64,000 nt of DNA, taken from contig NW_003101678.1 in NCBI RefSeq assembly GCF_000003855.2, forward strand, positions 2,576,803-2,640,802, read 5' to 3'. Numbering within the stretch: the stretch's first letter is position 1; every line of letters starts with the position of its first letter. Source of the stretch: Blastomyces gilchristii SLH14081 (taxonomy: Eukaryota; Ascomycota; Eurotiomycetes; Onygenales; Ajellomycetaceae). A model generated the notes under the pieces. It saw nothing but the letters and a program-made list of their open reading frames with translations. It was not told the DNA's origin and did no database searches. A program made the translations under genes and the position numbers. Below are positions 22,301 to 36,000 of the stretch, piece by piece.

Positions 22301-25064
22301 AAAGAAATATTAAGAGTATGTGTAAAGAGTATTATAATAACTACAAGAAGTGAGACTATCAATTGATATTGACAAGTATGATTTTGAAGTCAAGAGTACT
22401 AAATACTTAGATTTCATCATAGAAGCTGATAAGAGAATTTGAATGAATTCTGAGAAGATCTCTGCTATTCTTGAATGAGAAGCCTCATGCACTGTGAAAG
22501 ATGTATAAAGCTTTATCAGATTTGCTAACTTCTATCAGTGATTTATACAAAACTTCTCAGATATCACAGAATCACTTACAGAACTTACTAAGAAAGACTC
22601 AGTATTTTAATGATCAGCAGACACTGAAGCTGCATTTACATAGATGAAGAAGATATTCATTAATACTTCTCTGCTGATAATATTTAATTCTGATCATAAG
22701 ACAGTTATTAAAGCTGATTTCTCTAGCTACATAATAGAAGAAGTAATATTGTAATATAATAATACAGATGTTCTATAATTATATATTTTCATGTCTAAGA
22801 AACTGAGTTCTGCTGAATGCAATTATGAGATCTATGATAAGAAACTTCTCATAATTATACACTGTTTAGAAGAATGAGACTCTGAACTCTGAAGTGTCTC
22901 TGAATTTGAGATAGTCACAGATTATAAGAACCTTAAATAGTTTATAACTATCTGTAAACTCACTGAATGACAGATATAATAATCTGAGTTCTTAAGCTAC
23001 TTTCATTTTATAATACACTACTGTTCTGACAGTCAGAACTCGATGACAGATGCCTTCTCATAACAAGAGCAAGATATATCATTCAATGTAACAGATACTC
23101 ACTGAATGAACTGAGAGCATCAGCTCTTGAACCTGAAGATACTAGTTAATCAAGATGAAACAACTCATGACACTATACATGATTCTTCAATTAGAACTAT
23201 ACATGCTTCTTCAGTTAGAACTGTCACTGATATCTTAACTTCTTCTGAACCTACATTAGATAAGCTATGATATACAGCAGCTTAAACTGATGAACTTCTC
23301 TGAGCACTCACTGAAGCAGTATAACAAGAAGCACTCTGATTTTTCCCAGAACTACATGTAAGAACTGACATCTCAGAATATTCAATCAATGATAATAATA
23401 CTCTACAATTCTGTAAATGATACTGAGTCTCTCACTCTGAATTCTTACACATCTGAATAATGTAAGAGATGCATGATTTATGTATAACTGATTATTCAGA
23501 CTGTGAACAACTGTATAGAATGATCTTCTGAGAGTTCTATTAACCTGAGATATTAAATAGTATCAGATACTTCATCTGAAACTGCAATCACTGTTCTTCT
23601 GTTATCTCATGAAAGAATCATAGAAAAGATCTATTGAAATCACTTAATATCTCTGATAGAATCTGATAAGATGTAGTGATTGACTTCACTATTAATCTAT
23701 CTAAGAGTAAAGATTGTAGAAACATTCTGATTATCATTGACTGACTAAATAAGAGTGTAATATTGAAATCTTGTGATAACATAAATACTGAACAAGTCAC
23801 TGAAGTCTTCTTACAGAGTTCATTCTATTGAATACATGAGTTACTGAGATCAATAGTATCAGATCAGATTCATTAATTTATGAGCACTTTCTGAATAAGA
23901 ATCTGTCAAGTTCTCAAGATTACACACTGTCTGTCAACTATCTATCATCTCAAGACTGATAATACATCAGAACAGACAATTCAGACTGTAAAGAATTATC
24001 TTTATAAGTTCTGCAATCACTTATAAGATGATTGACATGATCTTCTTCTACATGTAGAGATTGCTATCAACAGTCAAGATGCTGTTTCAACAGGTGTAAG
24101 CCTGTTCTTTCTTATATACAGATATTATATGAAAGTGTTGAATCTTCTAGAGATTATACAGTTCACACTGAACTCTCACAGTTCAATTCAAATCACTGAT
24201 AATATAGTAATAAAGCTTCAAGATACCTGTGACTGAGCAGAGGCCTTCATGATGACTGTGAAACAAGATTAAGAAGATTAAATCAACATCTGATGAGATT
24301 CTGCAGAGTAGTATAAGATAGAAGACCTTGTGTGATTGAATCTCAAGAATATACAAATCACATGTTCATCTTATACACTAGATTATCATCATATCAGGTA
24401 TAAAGTGATAGAAGTTCTAGATAGCCACAACTACTATCTTGACATATCATCAGAAATTCATAATATCTTTCACACAAGCTTGCTCTGCTGTACTGTCACT
24501 GATCTGTTTCCTTCTCAACTGACTTCTGACTGACAGCTGCCAGGCATCATAGAAGAAGATAATGAGCTTGAGTAAGAGATTGAGAATATTCTCAATGAGA
24601 GACCCCGCGGCTGTGACTGATAATATCTTGTGAAATGAATCAGCTATGATCAACTGATCTGAACTCTGAGTTTCATGTTATCTGAAACAGCAGTTCTTGA
24701 CTGATGAGAACTGCTTCTGAAAGAGAGAGACTAATGTGACAGACTATACTCAATCAATTATATAGACTATTTCATTACACTTTATAGATTCTTTCACTTC
24801 ACTTCATAGATTCTTCTGCTCCACTCTTAAACACATACACTTCAATTCTCAGTCATTCTCAATTGCCAATCCTCAGCTGTCATGAATATGTATAGATTCT
24901 TTCACCTCAAAGCTTCACTGCATACATCATCACATACATGTATAAATATTCACTTCAATTACTGATTTCTACATTTTCTCTTTCTTTTCTTCTCTAACAT
25001 TTTTCTCTTTGTTATACAAGACCTATCAATATCATACTGATCTATTCGGCGTAGGCCTCTTACA
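19354..25064 (+). mobile_element. Ty3/Gypsy chromodomain retrotransposon B2, uninterrupted
   Basis: A 5711-bp element with LTRs at 19354-19661 and 24735-25064, flanked by the 5-bp duplication TAGAT (19349-19353, 25065-25069). It is inserted in gag of A1; the empty site is visible in A2 at about 33725. It is the best reference for family B because it has no internal insertions. A purine tract gaaagagagaga precedes the 3' LTR. All frames are interrupted. Confidence 0.92.
20526..24720 (+). pseudogene. gag-pol-chromodomain relic of Gypsy B2
   Basis: Gag starts at ATG 20526. A CCHC knuckle is preserved at 20859-20900 (C-x2-C-x4-H-x4-C, CINCNWSEHIAFNC with W as TGA). The protease site is MVDSD (21149-21163); its glycine has become Asp by GG-to-GA. 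RT carries YLDDILIF (22263-22286), and RNase H follows at about 22640-22960. The integrase zinc motif is about 23470-23605 (ending CNHC), and the catalytic region is about 23660-23990. GPY/F-like sequence at 24336-24500 leads into a chromodomain at 24577-24690 (E-I-E-N-I-L-N-E-R...YLVK...TLSFML). The chromodomain still contains CpG (ccccgcgg, 24603). Chromodomains in this family direct integration to methylated-H3K9 heterochromatin. Confidence 0.9.
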
Positions 25065-25069
25065 TAGAT

Positions 25070-28000
25070 AATTACACTGAATCTGAAGATCTCATCATAA
25101 TTGTTTATAACTTTCTCAGAAGTATATATATTATCTAAGACTGCTGTGCAGAATGAGAATCTGAATATGAAATATATTAAGTTAAGAGATCTGCTAGAAT
25201 CACTAAGCTTTAATAATAACTGAAAAAATAATGCTGTAATCAGCTGACTAAGTCAGATATAATTATATTATCAGATTAAATATGAACTTATAGACAGACA
25301 GTTAACAGAATTTCAACAAGTCTTAAGATCTGTTATATTTCTATATAGAAAAGTGAAGTTATTATAAATAATTAATAAAAAGATGAATCTCACAGATCTG
25401 AAATAATATTCATTTTCATAAATATAAAATAAGTTTTTCAAATGAATCTTGTACAACTTTGAGAAAGTGAATATATAAGATAAGTATTATAAATGCTTCA
25501 CTGAGTGTAGATAAGTGAGTAATCTTATATTATACTTCACACACTTCAGCTTATACTATCTTATATTAAATGAAGAGCTTTTAACATCTTTCTATTTACA
25601 GATCTTCATTCATGATCTTATATCTGAGTTAAGAGTGAAATAAAAATGCTTAATCTCATAATCAGATACAGTGAAGAAAGTATATAACATTCTTATTATA
25701 TGAGAATAAGTGAGACAATTATAACAGAAAATACTGCAATTAAGTATATCTCAGTAAAGAATGAGTAATCAGACTTCTATGATACAAGTTATACATCTAA
25801 ATGTAATAAATCTAGATTTGAATATCATTGTTAAAGTACTGAATTCTCTGAAAAAGAGATTCTCTGAGTGAAAATCTTAATATTACAAGTATTAAGCTTG
25901 CTTCAACTGCAGATGTTAAAATCATAATATAACAGATTGCACACAGTATACACAGTTAAGAGAAGTAAGAGAGTTAAAAAACTAGTAGAATCAGTGAGCT
26001 CAGAGACACTTGCTGATATTCTATAAAAAGTCTTCAAAGTGAAAGAGATATCTGTGTTAGATGACTCTCTGAATTCTATGAATACTAAGAGAAAGCAGGC
26101 TTCTGACTGAGACATGAGTGAGAATGAAGTGAATACTCATCTCAATGTCTTGAGATCTGAAATGTTAATATATAGAGAACACTTGAATAAGAATTGAGAG
26201 ATGACTGTAAAAGTGTTAGTGAATATAGACGCTTTTATATAATATATTAGTAATTATATAATTTAAAGACTAAAAGAGATCTGCTGAGTGAAGAATCTCT
26301 GATGTATAAAATTATCTGATAACTGATATTTAATATCATCTGTAAGAGTAAGAGTTCTCTTATACTTTAAAGAATGATCTTGTTATATCTGAGTATGAGA
26401 GCTGCAGAATGTGAAATACAATCTTATTCTCAGACTTAATTAATTTCAAAGGTTTAATTCACAGATTGAATGATGTATGTATTATACATAGTTAACTGAT
26501 AGAAAGAAAACAGTTCATATAATTCTATTAACTGATATGAGAAGAACATTTCACATCTCTGATATAGAAGAGTTAAATCTGCTTATACATTAATAAGTAA
26601 AGAGAATGATTTATAAGATCTCATCTGAAAGTATTCTGTATATTATACAGGATCTGAAAGCAGAGAAAATTAAGATAAAGAATATATAAAAGAATAGATA
26701 TATGAAGAAACTTCTGAAGAAGTATAAGAAGATCTTCTGAACAGATTATTTATCAGAATTACTGCTGAAATGAGAATTCATACATGAAATTGATACAGAG
26801 GACATAAAATCAGTTAATCAAAATGTGTACTCTCTGTCACAAACATATCTTGAAGAACAGAAGTGTCAGATCACAGATCTTCTAGAATGTGATCTTATAT
26901 AACTCTTATCAAGTGTATGAGGCTTTTCAGTTCTATTTATAAAAAAGGTGAGTGAGAAGTGATGAATATATATCAATTATTAAGCACTTAATAAGCTTAT
27001 AATTAAGAATGAATATTCACTGTTGTAAATTCAACAACAGTTGAATACAGTTAAAAATATCTGATATCTATTGAAGATCAATCTTCACTCAGAAAACTGA
27101 CAGATCTGTATAAATAAACTGTCAGTACTGTGAACTATATTTAATATATAATAAGAGAAGTTTGAATTCCTGCCAATATTATTCAGTCTGATAAATGCAC
27201 TTATCATCTTTCAAATGATGATGAATATGATTCTTTATAAACAGAATAAAACCTCATATCTCATATATCTGAATAACATTCTAGTCTTCTCAAACTTATA
27301 TAATGAATATCTGAAGTATCTTGATGAAGTGCTTATAACTCTGACAGAGTATAAGCTCTATATTAAATTAACAAAGTATGTGTTTAAAACAGAAGAGTTG
27401 AAGTTTGTAGAATACATAGTAAGTGATGACAGTATATGTCTCATCTCAGAGAAATTGAATATCATAGTGAATTAACTGTGACTGAAAAATGTATATTATA
27501 TATAATAGTTTCTTGAGTTGATCTGATATTACTGCAGATTCATCAAAGATTTTATATAAATAGCTGCATCACTCTTAGATCTCTTAAGAGAAATGAATAC
27601 TAATCTGTGAAAGAAGAAGTTTCATTCAATCATCTGAAATACTGTGAATAAAGAGACTTTTCTCACACTGAGAGAATGTGTGATAACATTCTCAGTGCTT
27701 ATTCAATCAGATTGTGATAAATCTTTCTATATTAAGATAAATGCATCTGAATGAGCTATCAGAGACACTCTTCTGTAGATGAGTAAGAATAGCAAGCTGC
27801 ACTCAGTGATGTATGACAGTAGAAAACTATCAGACACTGAGCTCAATTATTCAGTGTATGAAAATAAATTGCTAGCAATCAAGCATACACTGACATTGTG
27901 AGATAGATATATTAATAACAGATATATAATAATAGTGATCACAGATCATGAAAGTCTTATCTATCTATAATTAATAATACAGTCTTTCAAATACTTAGTA

Positions 28001-28449
28001 TGTTGAATCTCAGAGTTTTAAGTATATAATCTTCATATTAAATACTGAAAGAAATTAAATGCTGTGATATCTGATGCAATCAGTTACAGATCTGATTTCA
28101 TGAGTGAGAATTCTGTGAATCAGATATAAGAGAAGTTTATATTAAACATACTGAGAGAATACAAGGAATCAGAATGAGTGAATGCAATGACCTCTTGCTT
28201 AAGAAATGATAAGATGTCAGAGAATAAGTGTCTTGTGAAAGTGATAGAAGAGATACTTCTGAACTTCAAGCTGAGAAAATTGAAAAATGATGTTGTACTT
28301 TACTATAATCTAGAATATGCAGAAGCTCTCTATCTGAAACATTCATTTAGATGTGACTTGATGACCTGTATACACAAGGAATTCAGTCACTTAGAAAGCT
28401 CTGAACTTATGAGTGTACTTGAATCAAGAGTGTACTGATTAAGCATGAC
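25070..28449 (+). pseudogene. Gypsy A1 gag-pol relic, middle part
   Basis: Continues A1 after B2. Gag ends with a CCHC knuckle near 25896-25938 (A-C-F-N-C...C), one Cys-His spacing of which is blurred by stops. The protease region lies near 26215-26235. RT spans about 26930-27480, with YLNNILVFSN (from YLDD) at about 27263. RNase H spans about 27720-27960. The start of the integrase zinc-binding region lies near 28360-28449 (HKEFSHLESSEL). The element is cut by H2 at 28450 with an 8-bp duplication agcatgac/agcatggc and resumes at 42509. Confidence 0.85.
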
Positions 28450-29953
28450 TAGACTGACCGCCGGGATCATGAATTTCACATTTGATCTCATTTGATCTGG
28501 TCTCATACATTTCTTGGCGTGAGTCCCTTCAGGACCAAGCCTCAAAAAAATCTGAAAATGAATCATTTCTGAGAGAAATGATGTGAAAAATAACTAGATT
28601 TAATTCAAGAACAGTGAAATGAGAGTAATTTCTCAGAATAAACTGTGAAAGATGATCATTCTTTCAAAATCAGAATGAGACTGAGACTGAAGATCAAATT
28701 CAGTCTCATTCAGTTCATTCAGTAATTGCTTATATAATCAGAATTTGATAATGATTATTGATAATACTTATGAAATAACTAGATACATTCTTATATAAGT
28801 TTATTCTTCACTTTCTCATGAAAACTACACTTCTCTGATATACTGTGATCAGAGGTATTAAACTGTCTGATAATTCTATGTTTTACAATCATGAGTTTCT
28901 TGACTGTCTCTTCTTATAATTGTTCTCAGTGATAGTAATAAATATCTTAGCTTGAGTTAAACTTTTGCTTCATTCTCATCTCTGTCAACAAAATTATCAG
29001 AATATCATGTATCATCAGTGCAACAGTTGAATATATACTCTTAACAATTTTTTATAACTCTAGAATTGATTTGATGTGTAAATTTATTGAATTATCTTGA
29101 ATATAGCAGTTAAATTCAGTTTTATAAGTATGTAGTTTTGTCTGATTTTCAGTTGTAATCAATGTATATAAGTTCTGTTTCAAAGTTAGTATTATAGTTC
29201 TATATAATATGAAGTATTATCAAAGATTGTTACTTACTAGAGAATTATATTTCACTGTCTTCATATCTCTAATATCTACTCATTCAACTCTCTGATAGTT
29301 GATATTGTAGTAGTCTTAAGCTAATTTAATATATAAGTCTCATTCCTTCTCTGTTCAATCTTGAGAAGTGTAGATATTAACTTAATAAGAGAGATCTAGT
29401 AGAGCTGCTATATTATAGTACTCTGTAAAAGATTGTTCAGTTTTACTGTAGTAATATATCAGTTTATTTCTTATAGTAATAATAGTCTGTGCTATAGTAT
29501 TATTTCAGACTGAATTTCTTTTTAAGTGATTCAACTGCTTCTTAAGATGAGTAAATAAACTGTTATACAATTATCAGACTGACTGCAGTATTAATGTATA
29601 AGTGATTGAGACTGTCTTTATTATCTTATAAAACTGAAACAGTAAATCAATCATATATTTTAACTGAGTTCACTTCATATCAGAAAGTTTCAATGTCTGA
29701 ATCTTTTTCTGATCAGAGTGTTGCACTCAATGATTAATTATCTGATATAATTGAAGAGTCTGAACAGTTATCTTATATATTGAACTTTATTATATTCTAA
29801 TATTCTGTATCATATTCAGTGATGTGACTGATTTAGTTATTTATTAAATATCATGAAATCATTGTTATTATTTAGAGAAGATATAAATTATATTAGCAAT
29901 ATTTTGAATCTGTAATATTTAAATTATTAGTCAATCTATTTAAAATTAACAGT

Positions 29954-30016
29954 AGTGTTATCAAAAAGTATTATTAAAAAGTAATATTAAAAAGTGTTAT
30001 TAAAAAACATTATCTT
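29954..30016. repeat. Tandem 13-bp unit array in H2
   Basis: About four and a half degenerate copies of agtgttattaaaa follow each other. The same array occurs in H3 (46830-46888). Two-unit versions occur in the MITE (9238-9263, least mutated, with AGCGTTAC) and near the right end of H copies (41590-41611 and equivalents). Confidence 0.75.
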
Positions 30017-31620
30017 TTACAAAATGAATGTAAAAGTTACTTGAATAATTACTTTCATCTCATTCTTATCTTAAGAATCAGTCATCTCATTATTCTTTAT
30101 CTTGATATTAAGATTCTTTATCAGTGTTTATATCACAAGTTAAATTATATGAGTAATGCAGAGAATATAATCTTATCTATCATTTCAGAAATGCAAAGTC
30201 AATTTTTACTTTAAGCTCTTCATCATAGTGTAGTTATTTACAGCATTATCAGTTGTAATTATATAAAGACTGAGACTAATATCTTAATAGTCATTTTTAA
30301 TCACAGTTATTAATATCTCTGCTATATAATTCTTAGTATGACTACTGATCAATGATTCAAATTCAATTAATATCTCTTGATAAGTTCAGTTCTCATCAAT
30401 GTAATAATATATAACTCTTATAAATGTAAGATTGTTTATACTAGTTCATGTATTTACTGTGAGAGACACTCTTCAATGATTCTTCAACTCTGATTCTAGA
30501 TATTGTATATTAACTTTGTAGTATATCTCAAGATTGAACTGAAGACAGAATTAATATAAAATATGAAGATTTGAATTAAGCATTTAAAAAAGTGTTTGAA
30601 ATTCAGAGTTTTCAGTTAATTGAAGAGAAAGATTCAGAGATATATCTATACAAAATAATTACTTATAAAAGTTATTAGATAAGAGTTATGAAATCAGAGT
30701 ACTGATATATGATTATTTTTATATGATTTTCTTCAAATTAGAAAGTTAGTATTACTAAAAATTATTATCTAATAGAGTAACTTATCAGCTCAGTAGTAAT
30801 TTTCTGATTATTTTTCTTTTATTATCTGCATTCTAATGACTTCAGATGTCAGAAAATTTCTTCAGAGTCATGATAAGTTTATAATGAATATTTCTGAATA
30901 AAGTTACAGTGATTATAGTAGAGAGATGACTCTTCAGTAATCTATAATACAATCTGTTAATAATTATTTCATAGTTCATCTCAGTGTTTGTATTGAGTTT
31001 TTTATAAAGTTTATAACCTGAAATCAGATATGAAGAATGAAGTGATTATTTATTATAATTAAAAGAGAGCATTCTGTGTTAAATTGTAAATAATATAGAT
31101 TTTGTAATTCACAGTGATTTCTTAAAGAGTTTATAAATCTTCAATAGAAGTAAAAGAAGTGAAAGAAGTGAATTTAGAAGATATAATAATAATTTAAGAA
31201 AGATAATAATTTATTTTCAATAACTGATCACTGATGTGTGTAAGAAGAATTAATATAAGAGAAAATAATCTTCTTTCTTAGCTTAGTTATAATTTTAGTA
31301 CTAACTCAGATTGAATATTATTAATGTATAAAAGTAAATAAATAATCTTGATTAATCTCTATTATATTTCTTGAAATATATTAATATTGTGAAAGAGAGT
31401 GTTATGAAATTATGTTATTAGATAATATCATTAAAAATATATTAATATTGTGAATATTAATGTTGAAAAAATGTTGATACTTATACATTATAGTAATATG
31501 ATAGTTGAAGATATATATATATATTATTTCTGATATTGATAATTGATTACAACTTATACAATAATTTTTGAAAACTTAAAATTAATTTTAATTATTAACT
31601 AATAGTTATAAACTTATAAC

Positions 31621-32700
31621 TAACTAATATAAAAAGAAAAAAACTTTTTCTACTCATTATCTTTCTTCTCTTTCTCATTCTTCTTATCATTCTTTATAAT
31701 TCACTTCTTATTCTTATTCTTCTTCTTCTTCTTCTTATCTGAGATAATAATTATCTCAAAATTTTTCTCTGCTGTCTTCTTAGAAGAGAGTTCTCACTGC
31801 TCTCTCTTAGTCAGATTAATCTGTATCTCAAAATCCTGCATTTTCTGATCTGCTATCTCAGATTTCATCTCAGTGATAAGCAGATTGACATGCTCAGAGA
31901 GCAGAGCTGCCTTCTCAATATTCTGAATTATGAAGTGTATTTGAGACCTGAATAAGATTTTAATTTCCTTCTTCTCTATCAGCTTCTGCTAATCAATTAG
32001 AGAACAGAAGTATTATTAAAAATTGTTATCTCTTAATAAAAAACTTACCAGTTTTGATTTCTTTGTCTCTTACTTTAATATCTTCTTAATCTTCTTCTGT
32101 CACTGCTTATTTACAGTAACACTTTTCTTCTCTCTCTCTCTCTTCATCTTAGTCTTAAATCATTCTCAGAACTTCTCCTGGTTTCACTGCTACTATATAA
32201 GACTCTTCACTATCTTGTTTTTCAATCTCTCACAGACAGTACTATCTGCATTATTTCTATACTTGGTTCAGTCTAAATCTATCAGAAGTGTTACTTAAAA
32301 TTGTTATTATTCTACTCTCTTACAGAGTCTCTTTAAGATATTATAATATATCTTACAATCTGTCTCTTTATACTTGAATGTCTTCTTCTTCTCTTTCTTC
32401 AATCTGTGATAGCACTCACTCACCTTAATAATCCGCAGAACTGTAGAATATTTGAAGAGAGATAACATAATTAATTTCAGTGAGTATTAAAGAGAGATAA
32501 AGGCAGAAGAGACAGTCAGAAATAATATAATAATGATGATAATAGTGATAATAATGATGATAGTAATAATGATGATGATAGTAATAATAATGATGATAAT
32601 AATAGTAATAATAATGATGATGATAATGATGATGAAAGAGAGAGTGCATTGAAATATATTACTGACTTATCAAATATAAAGAGACTTAAAGAAAATATTA
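31621..32700 (-). pseudogene. Lysine-rich 3' end of an unrecognised H gene, with candidate intron
   Basis: On the minus strand a gene-like segment reads from about 32445 (YHRLKKEKKK...) to a stop near 31621. A candidate 60-bp intron spans 32048 to 31989: donor GTAAGT, branch-like CTAAT/TTGAT, acceptor TAG. The last exon encodes an amphipathic, coiled-coil-like stretch (IEKAALLSEHVNLLITEM), then a tail dominated by Lys/Asn and finally KKFFSFY. The corresponding segment in H3 (48490-49300) is similar. The function is unknown. It could be the C-terminus of the H transposase or an accessory protein. Frames upstream are too decayed to extend. Confidence 0.45.
32526..32636. repeat. Degenerate (TAA/TGA)n trinucleotide repeat in H2
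   Basis: An irregular run of aat, gat and agt triplets. It is also present in H3 (about 49405-49500) and, as complement, in H1 (11573-11678), where it served as the target of Gypsy B1. Length differs among copies, as expected for a microsatellite. Confidence 0.85.
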
Positions 32701-32806
32701 ACAGCTTTCAGAGATGTACAGAAACAGCTACAGTATTATATAGTAATATTATCTTCATTCAATACATGCACTGTTGATATTTTTTATATACAGTTATCAT
32801 ATAATC

Positions 32807-32993
32807 TGTGGTTCGGAAGAACGTACGGTGGTTCGGAAGAACGTACGACCATCGGATAATAACGCGGCCGCTTCCGAACTTGCTTACGAGTGTAAAGGGG
32901 CCATAGCGGCCGCTAATTAATTTAGTGTATGATATATAAGAAGCCAGCGTATGTCTGTAATTGTACACTGACTTAAGCAACCTTTGAATCACA
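32807..32993 (+). repeat. 5' LTR of Gypsy A2, CpG-rich with hairpins
   Basis: It starts TGTGGTTCGGAAGAACGTACGG and contains this ~21-bp block twice in tandem. GTTCGGAAG and CTTCCGAAC form a 9-bp inverted repeat across a NotI-like gcggccgc. A second inverted repeat, agccagcgtatg / ...gtacactgact, is decayed here but near-perfect in the 3' LTR. A TATA-like tatataagaag lies at about 32931. It ends tttgaatcaca. Confidence 0.88.
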
Positions 32994-33002
32994 TCTGATA
33001 GC

Positions 33003-36000
33003 ATGTCTAAAAAACCAGTGAGAAGTGCAGGCTTCTTCAGAGTGTGATAATTCTGTCTACAAAGCAATTTGTAGTTATCATGTCAGTGTGATTCTAGAAT
33101 GTCTCAAAAGATAGTGTATAAAGAGCAGTGAGTGAAAGAGTATCTGATTGATACTACTTTGCTTATTGAGGAAAAACTTCACACCCAGGTGAATGCCATG
33201 TATGAGATGCAAACAGATGAGATATGAGAAAGAGAATGAGAGTGATGAATCAGATTCAAAGAAGTCTGCTTCCTACTTAAAAGAAGGATAAAAAAGAGAA
33301 GAGTAGTCATCACTGAAGTCATACAATGATAACAGAAATTATACAGCAATATAATAATAGACATTGTATAATCAATGAGAAATCACTGAAATGAATATCT
33401 CTTCTAGCTGATATGAATAATACTCTTCTCTGCTATCTGAACTGAAAGATATGCAGAATCTCTCAGAGAATTTACTTAAAGCAGTAAGAAAAGTAGCTGA
33501 AACTGCTGAACTGAAATTGAAGCTCTGTATATGTATGAGGATTCTAAATGAGATCAAGGTCTTGTGTATGCAGTGACAGGCTGAGGTGAAAGTTAAACAA
33601 CAATTAGCATTCACTGTGAATCAAGTATTCACTATAAAGAGCTTTGCCAATGCAATCATCATCATCAATAAGAATAGAGAAAACCAGATCTTAGATCTGC
33701 AGTGAGAGATTGAATGATTACACAGACAGATAACTACACTGAACCTGAAGATCTCATCATAATTGTTCACAATCTCTTCAGAAGTGTACACATTATCAAA
33801 GATCACTGCACAGAATGAGAATCTGAGCATGAAATATATTAAGTCAGAAGATCTGTCAGAGTTATCAAGCTTTAATAGTGACTGAAAAAATAATGCTGTA
33901 ATCAGCTGACTAAGTCAGATGTAATCATATTATCAGATTGAATGTGAACTCACAGACAGATAGTCAATGAAATTTCAACAAGTCTTAAAATCTGTCATAT
34001 TTCTACACAGAAAAGTGAAGTCATTATAAATAACTGATGAAAAGATAAATCTCACAGACTCAGAGTAATATTCATTTTTATGAATATGAAATAAGTTTTT
34101 CAAATAAATCTTGTACAACTTTGAGAAAGTGAATATATAAGATAAGTATTATAAATGCTTCACTGAGTGTAGATAAGTGAGTGATCTTATATTATACTTT
34201 ATACACTTCAGCTTATACTATCTCATATTGAATAAAGAGCTTTTAACATCTTTCTGTTTACAGATCTTTATTCATAATCTTATATCTGAGTTGAGAGTGA
34301 AATGAAAATGCTTAATCTCACAGTCAGATACAGTGAAGAAAGCATACAATATTCTCATTATATGAGAATAAGTGAGTTAATTATAACAGAAAATACTGCA
34401 ATTGAGTATATCTCAGTGAAGAATGAGTAATCAGACTTCTATGACACAAGTTATACACTCAGATATAATGAATCTAGATCTGAATATCATTGCTAAAGCA
34501 CTGAATCTCTTGAAAAAGAAATTCTCTGAGTGAAAATCTTGATATTATGAGTATTGAGCTTGCTTTAACTGCAGATGTTAAAATCATGATATAAAAGATT
34601 GCACTCAGTGTGCACAGTCAAGAGAAGCAAGAGAGTTAAAAAATTGATAGAATCAGTGAGCTCAGAGACACTTACTGATATTCTATGAAAAGTCTTCAAA
34701 GTGAAAGAGATGCTTATATTAGATAACTCTCTGAATTCTGTGAATATTAACAGAAAGCAGGCTTCTGACTGAAATGCAGATAAGAATGAAGTGAACACTT
34801 ATCTCAATATCTTGAGGCCTGAAATGTTAATGTATAAGAAGTACTTGAATAAGAATTGAGAGATGACTGTAAAAGTGTTAACAGACACAGAAGCTTCTAT
34901 ATAATATATTAATAATTATATAATCTGAAGACTGAAAGAGGTCTGCTGAGTGAAGAATCTCTGATATATAAGATTATCTGATAACTGATATTTGATATCA
35001 TCTGCAAGAGTAAGAGTTCTCTTGTACTTCAGAGAATAATCTTGCTATATTTAAGTGTGAGAGCTGCAGAATGTGAAATACAACCTTATTCTCAGACTTA
35101 ATTGATTTCAAAGATTCAATCTGCAGATTTAATGACATACATGTCATATATAGTTGATCAATAGAAAAAAAATGGTTCATATAATTCTATCAACTGATAT
35201 GAGAAGAACATTTCACATCTCTGATATAGAAGAGTTAAATCTGCTTATGTATTAACAAGTAAAGAGAATGATTTACAAGACCTCATCTGAAAGTATTCTG
35301 TATATCATACAGGATCTGGAAGTGGTGGAAATCAAGATAAAGAATATATGAGAGAATAAGTGTATGAAGAAGCTTCTGAAGAAGCATGAAAAGATCTTCT
35401 GAACAGATCTTTTATCAGAATTGCTGCTGAAATGAGGATTTATACATGAGATTGACACAGAGGATGTAAAACTAGTCAATCAGAATGCATACCCTCTTTC
35501 ACAAACACATCTCAAAGAATAGAAGTGTCAGATCACAGACCTTCTAGAATATAGTCTCATACAATTCTCATCAAGTGTGTGAGACTTTCCAGTTCTATTC
35601 ATGAAAAAGACAGGTGAGAAGTAATGAATGTGTATCAATTATCAAGCACTCAATAAGCTTATAATCAAGAATGAATATTCACTGTCATGAATTCAATAAC
35701 AGTTGAATACAGTTGAAAATGCTTAATATCTATTAAAGATCAATCTTCTCTCAGAATACTGACAGATCTGTATAGATAAACTGTCAGTTCTGTGAACTGC
35801 ATTTAATATATAATGAGAGAAGTTTGAATTCCTGGCAATGTCATTCAGTCTGATAAATGCATCTGTCATCTTTTAAATAATGATGAATATGATTCTTCAT
35901 AAACAGAATGAAATCTCATGCCTTGTATATCTTGATAACATTCTAGTCTTTTCAAACTCATATAATGAATATCTGAAGTATCTCAATGAAGTGCTTATAA

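Noticed and set aside
32425..32649. His/Tyr-rich minus frame (also 49299-49514)
   Set aside because: It arises from the (TAA/TGA)n trinucleotide repeat. Similarly, the Phe-rich frame at 50587-50787 arises from the pyrimidine tract.
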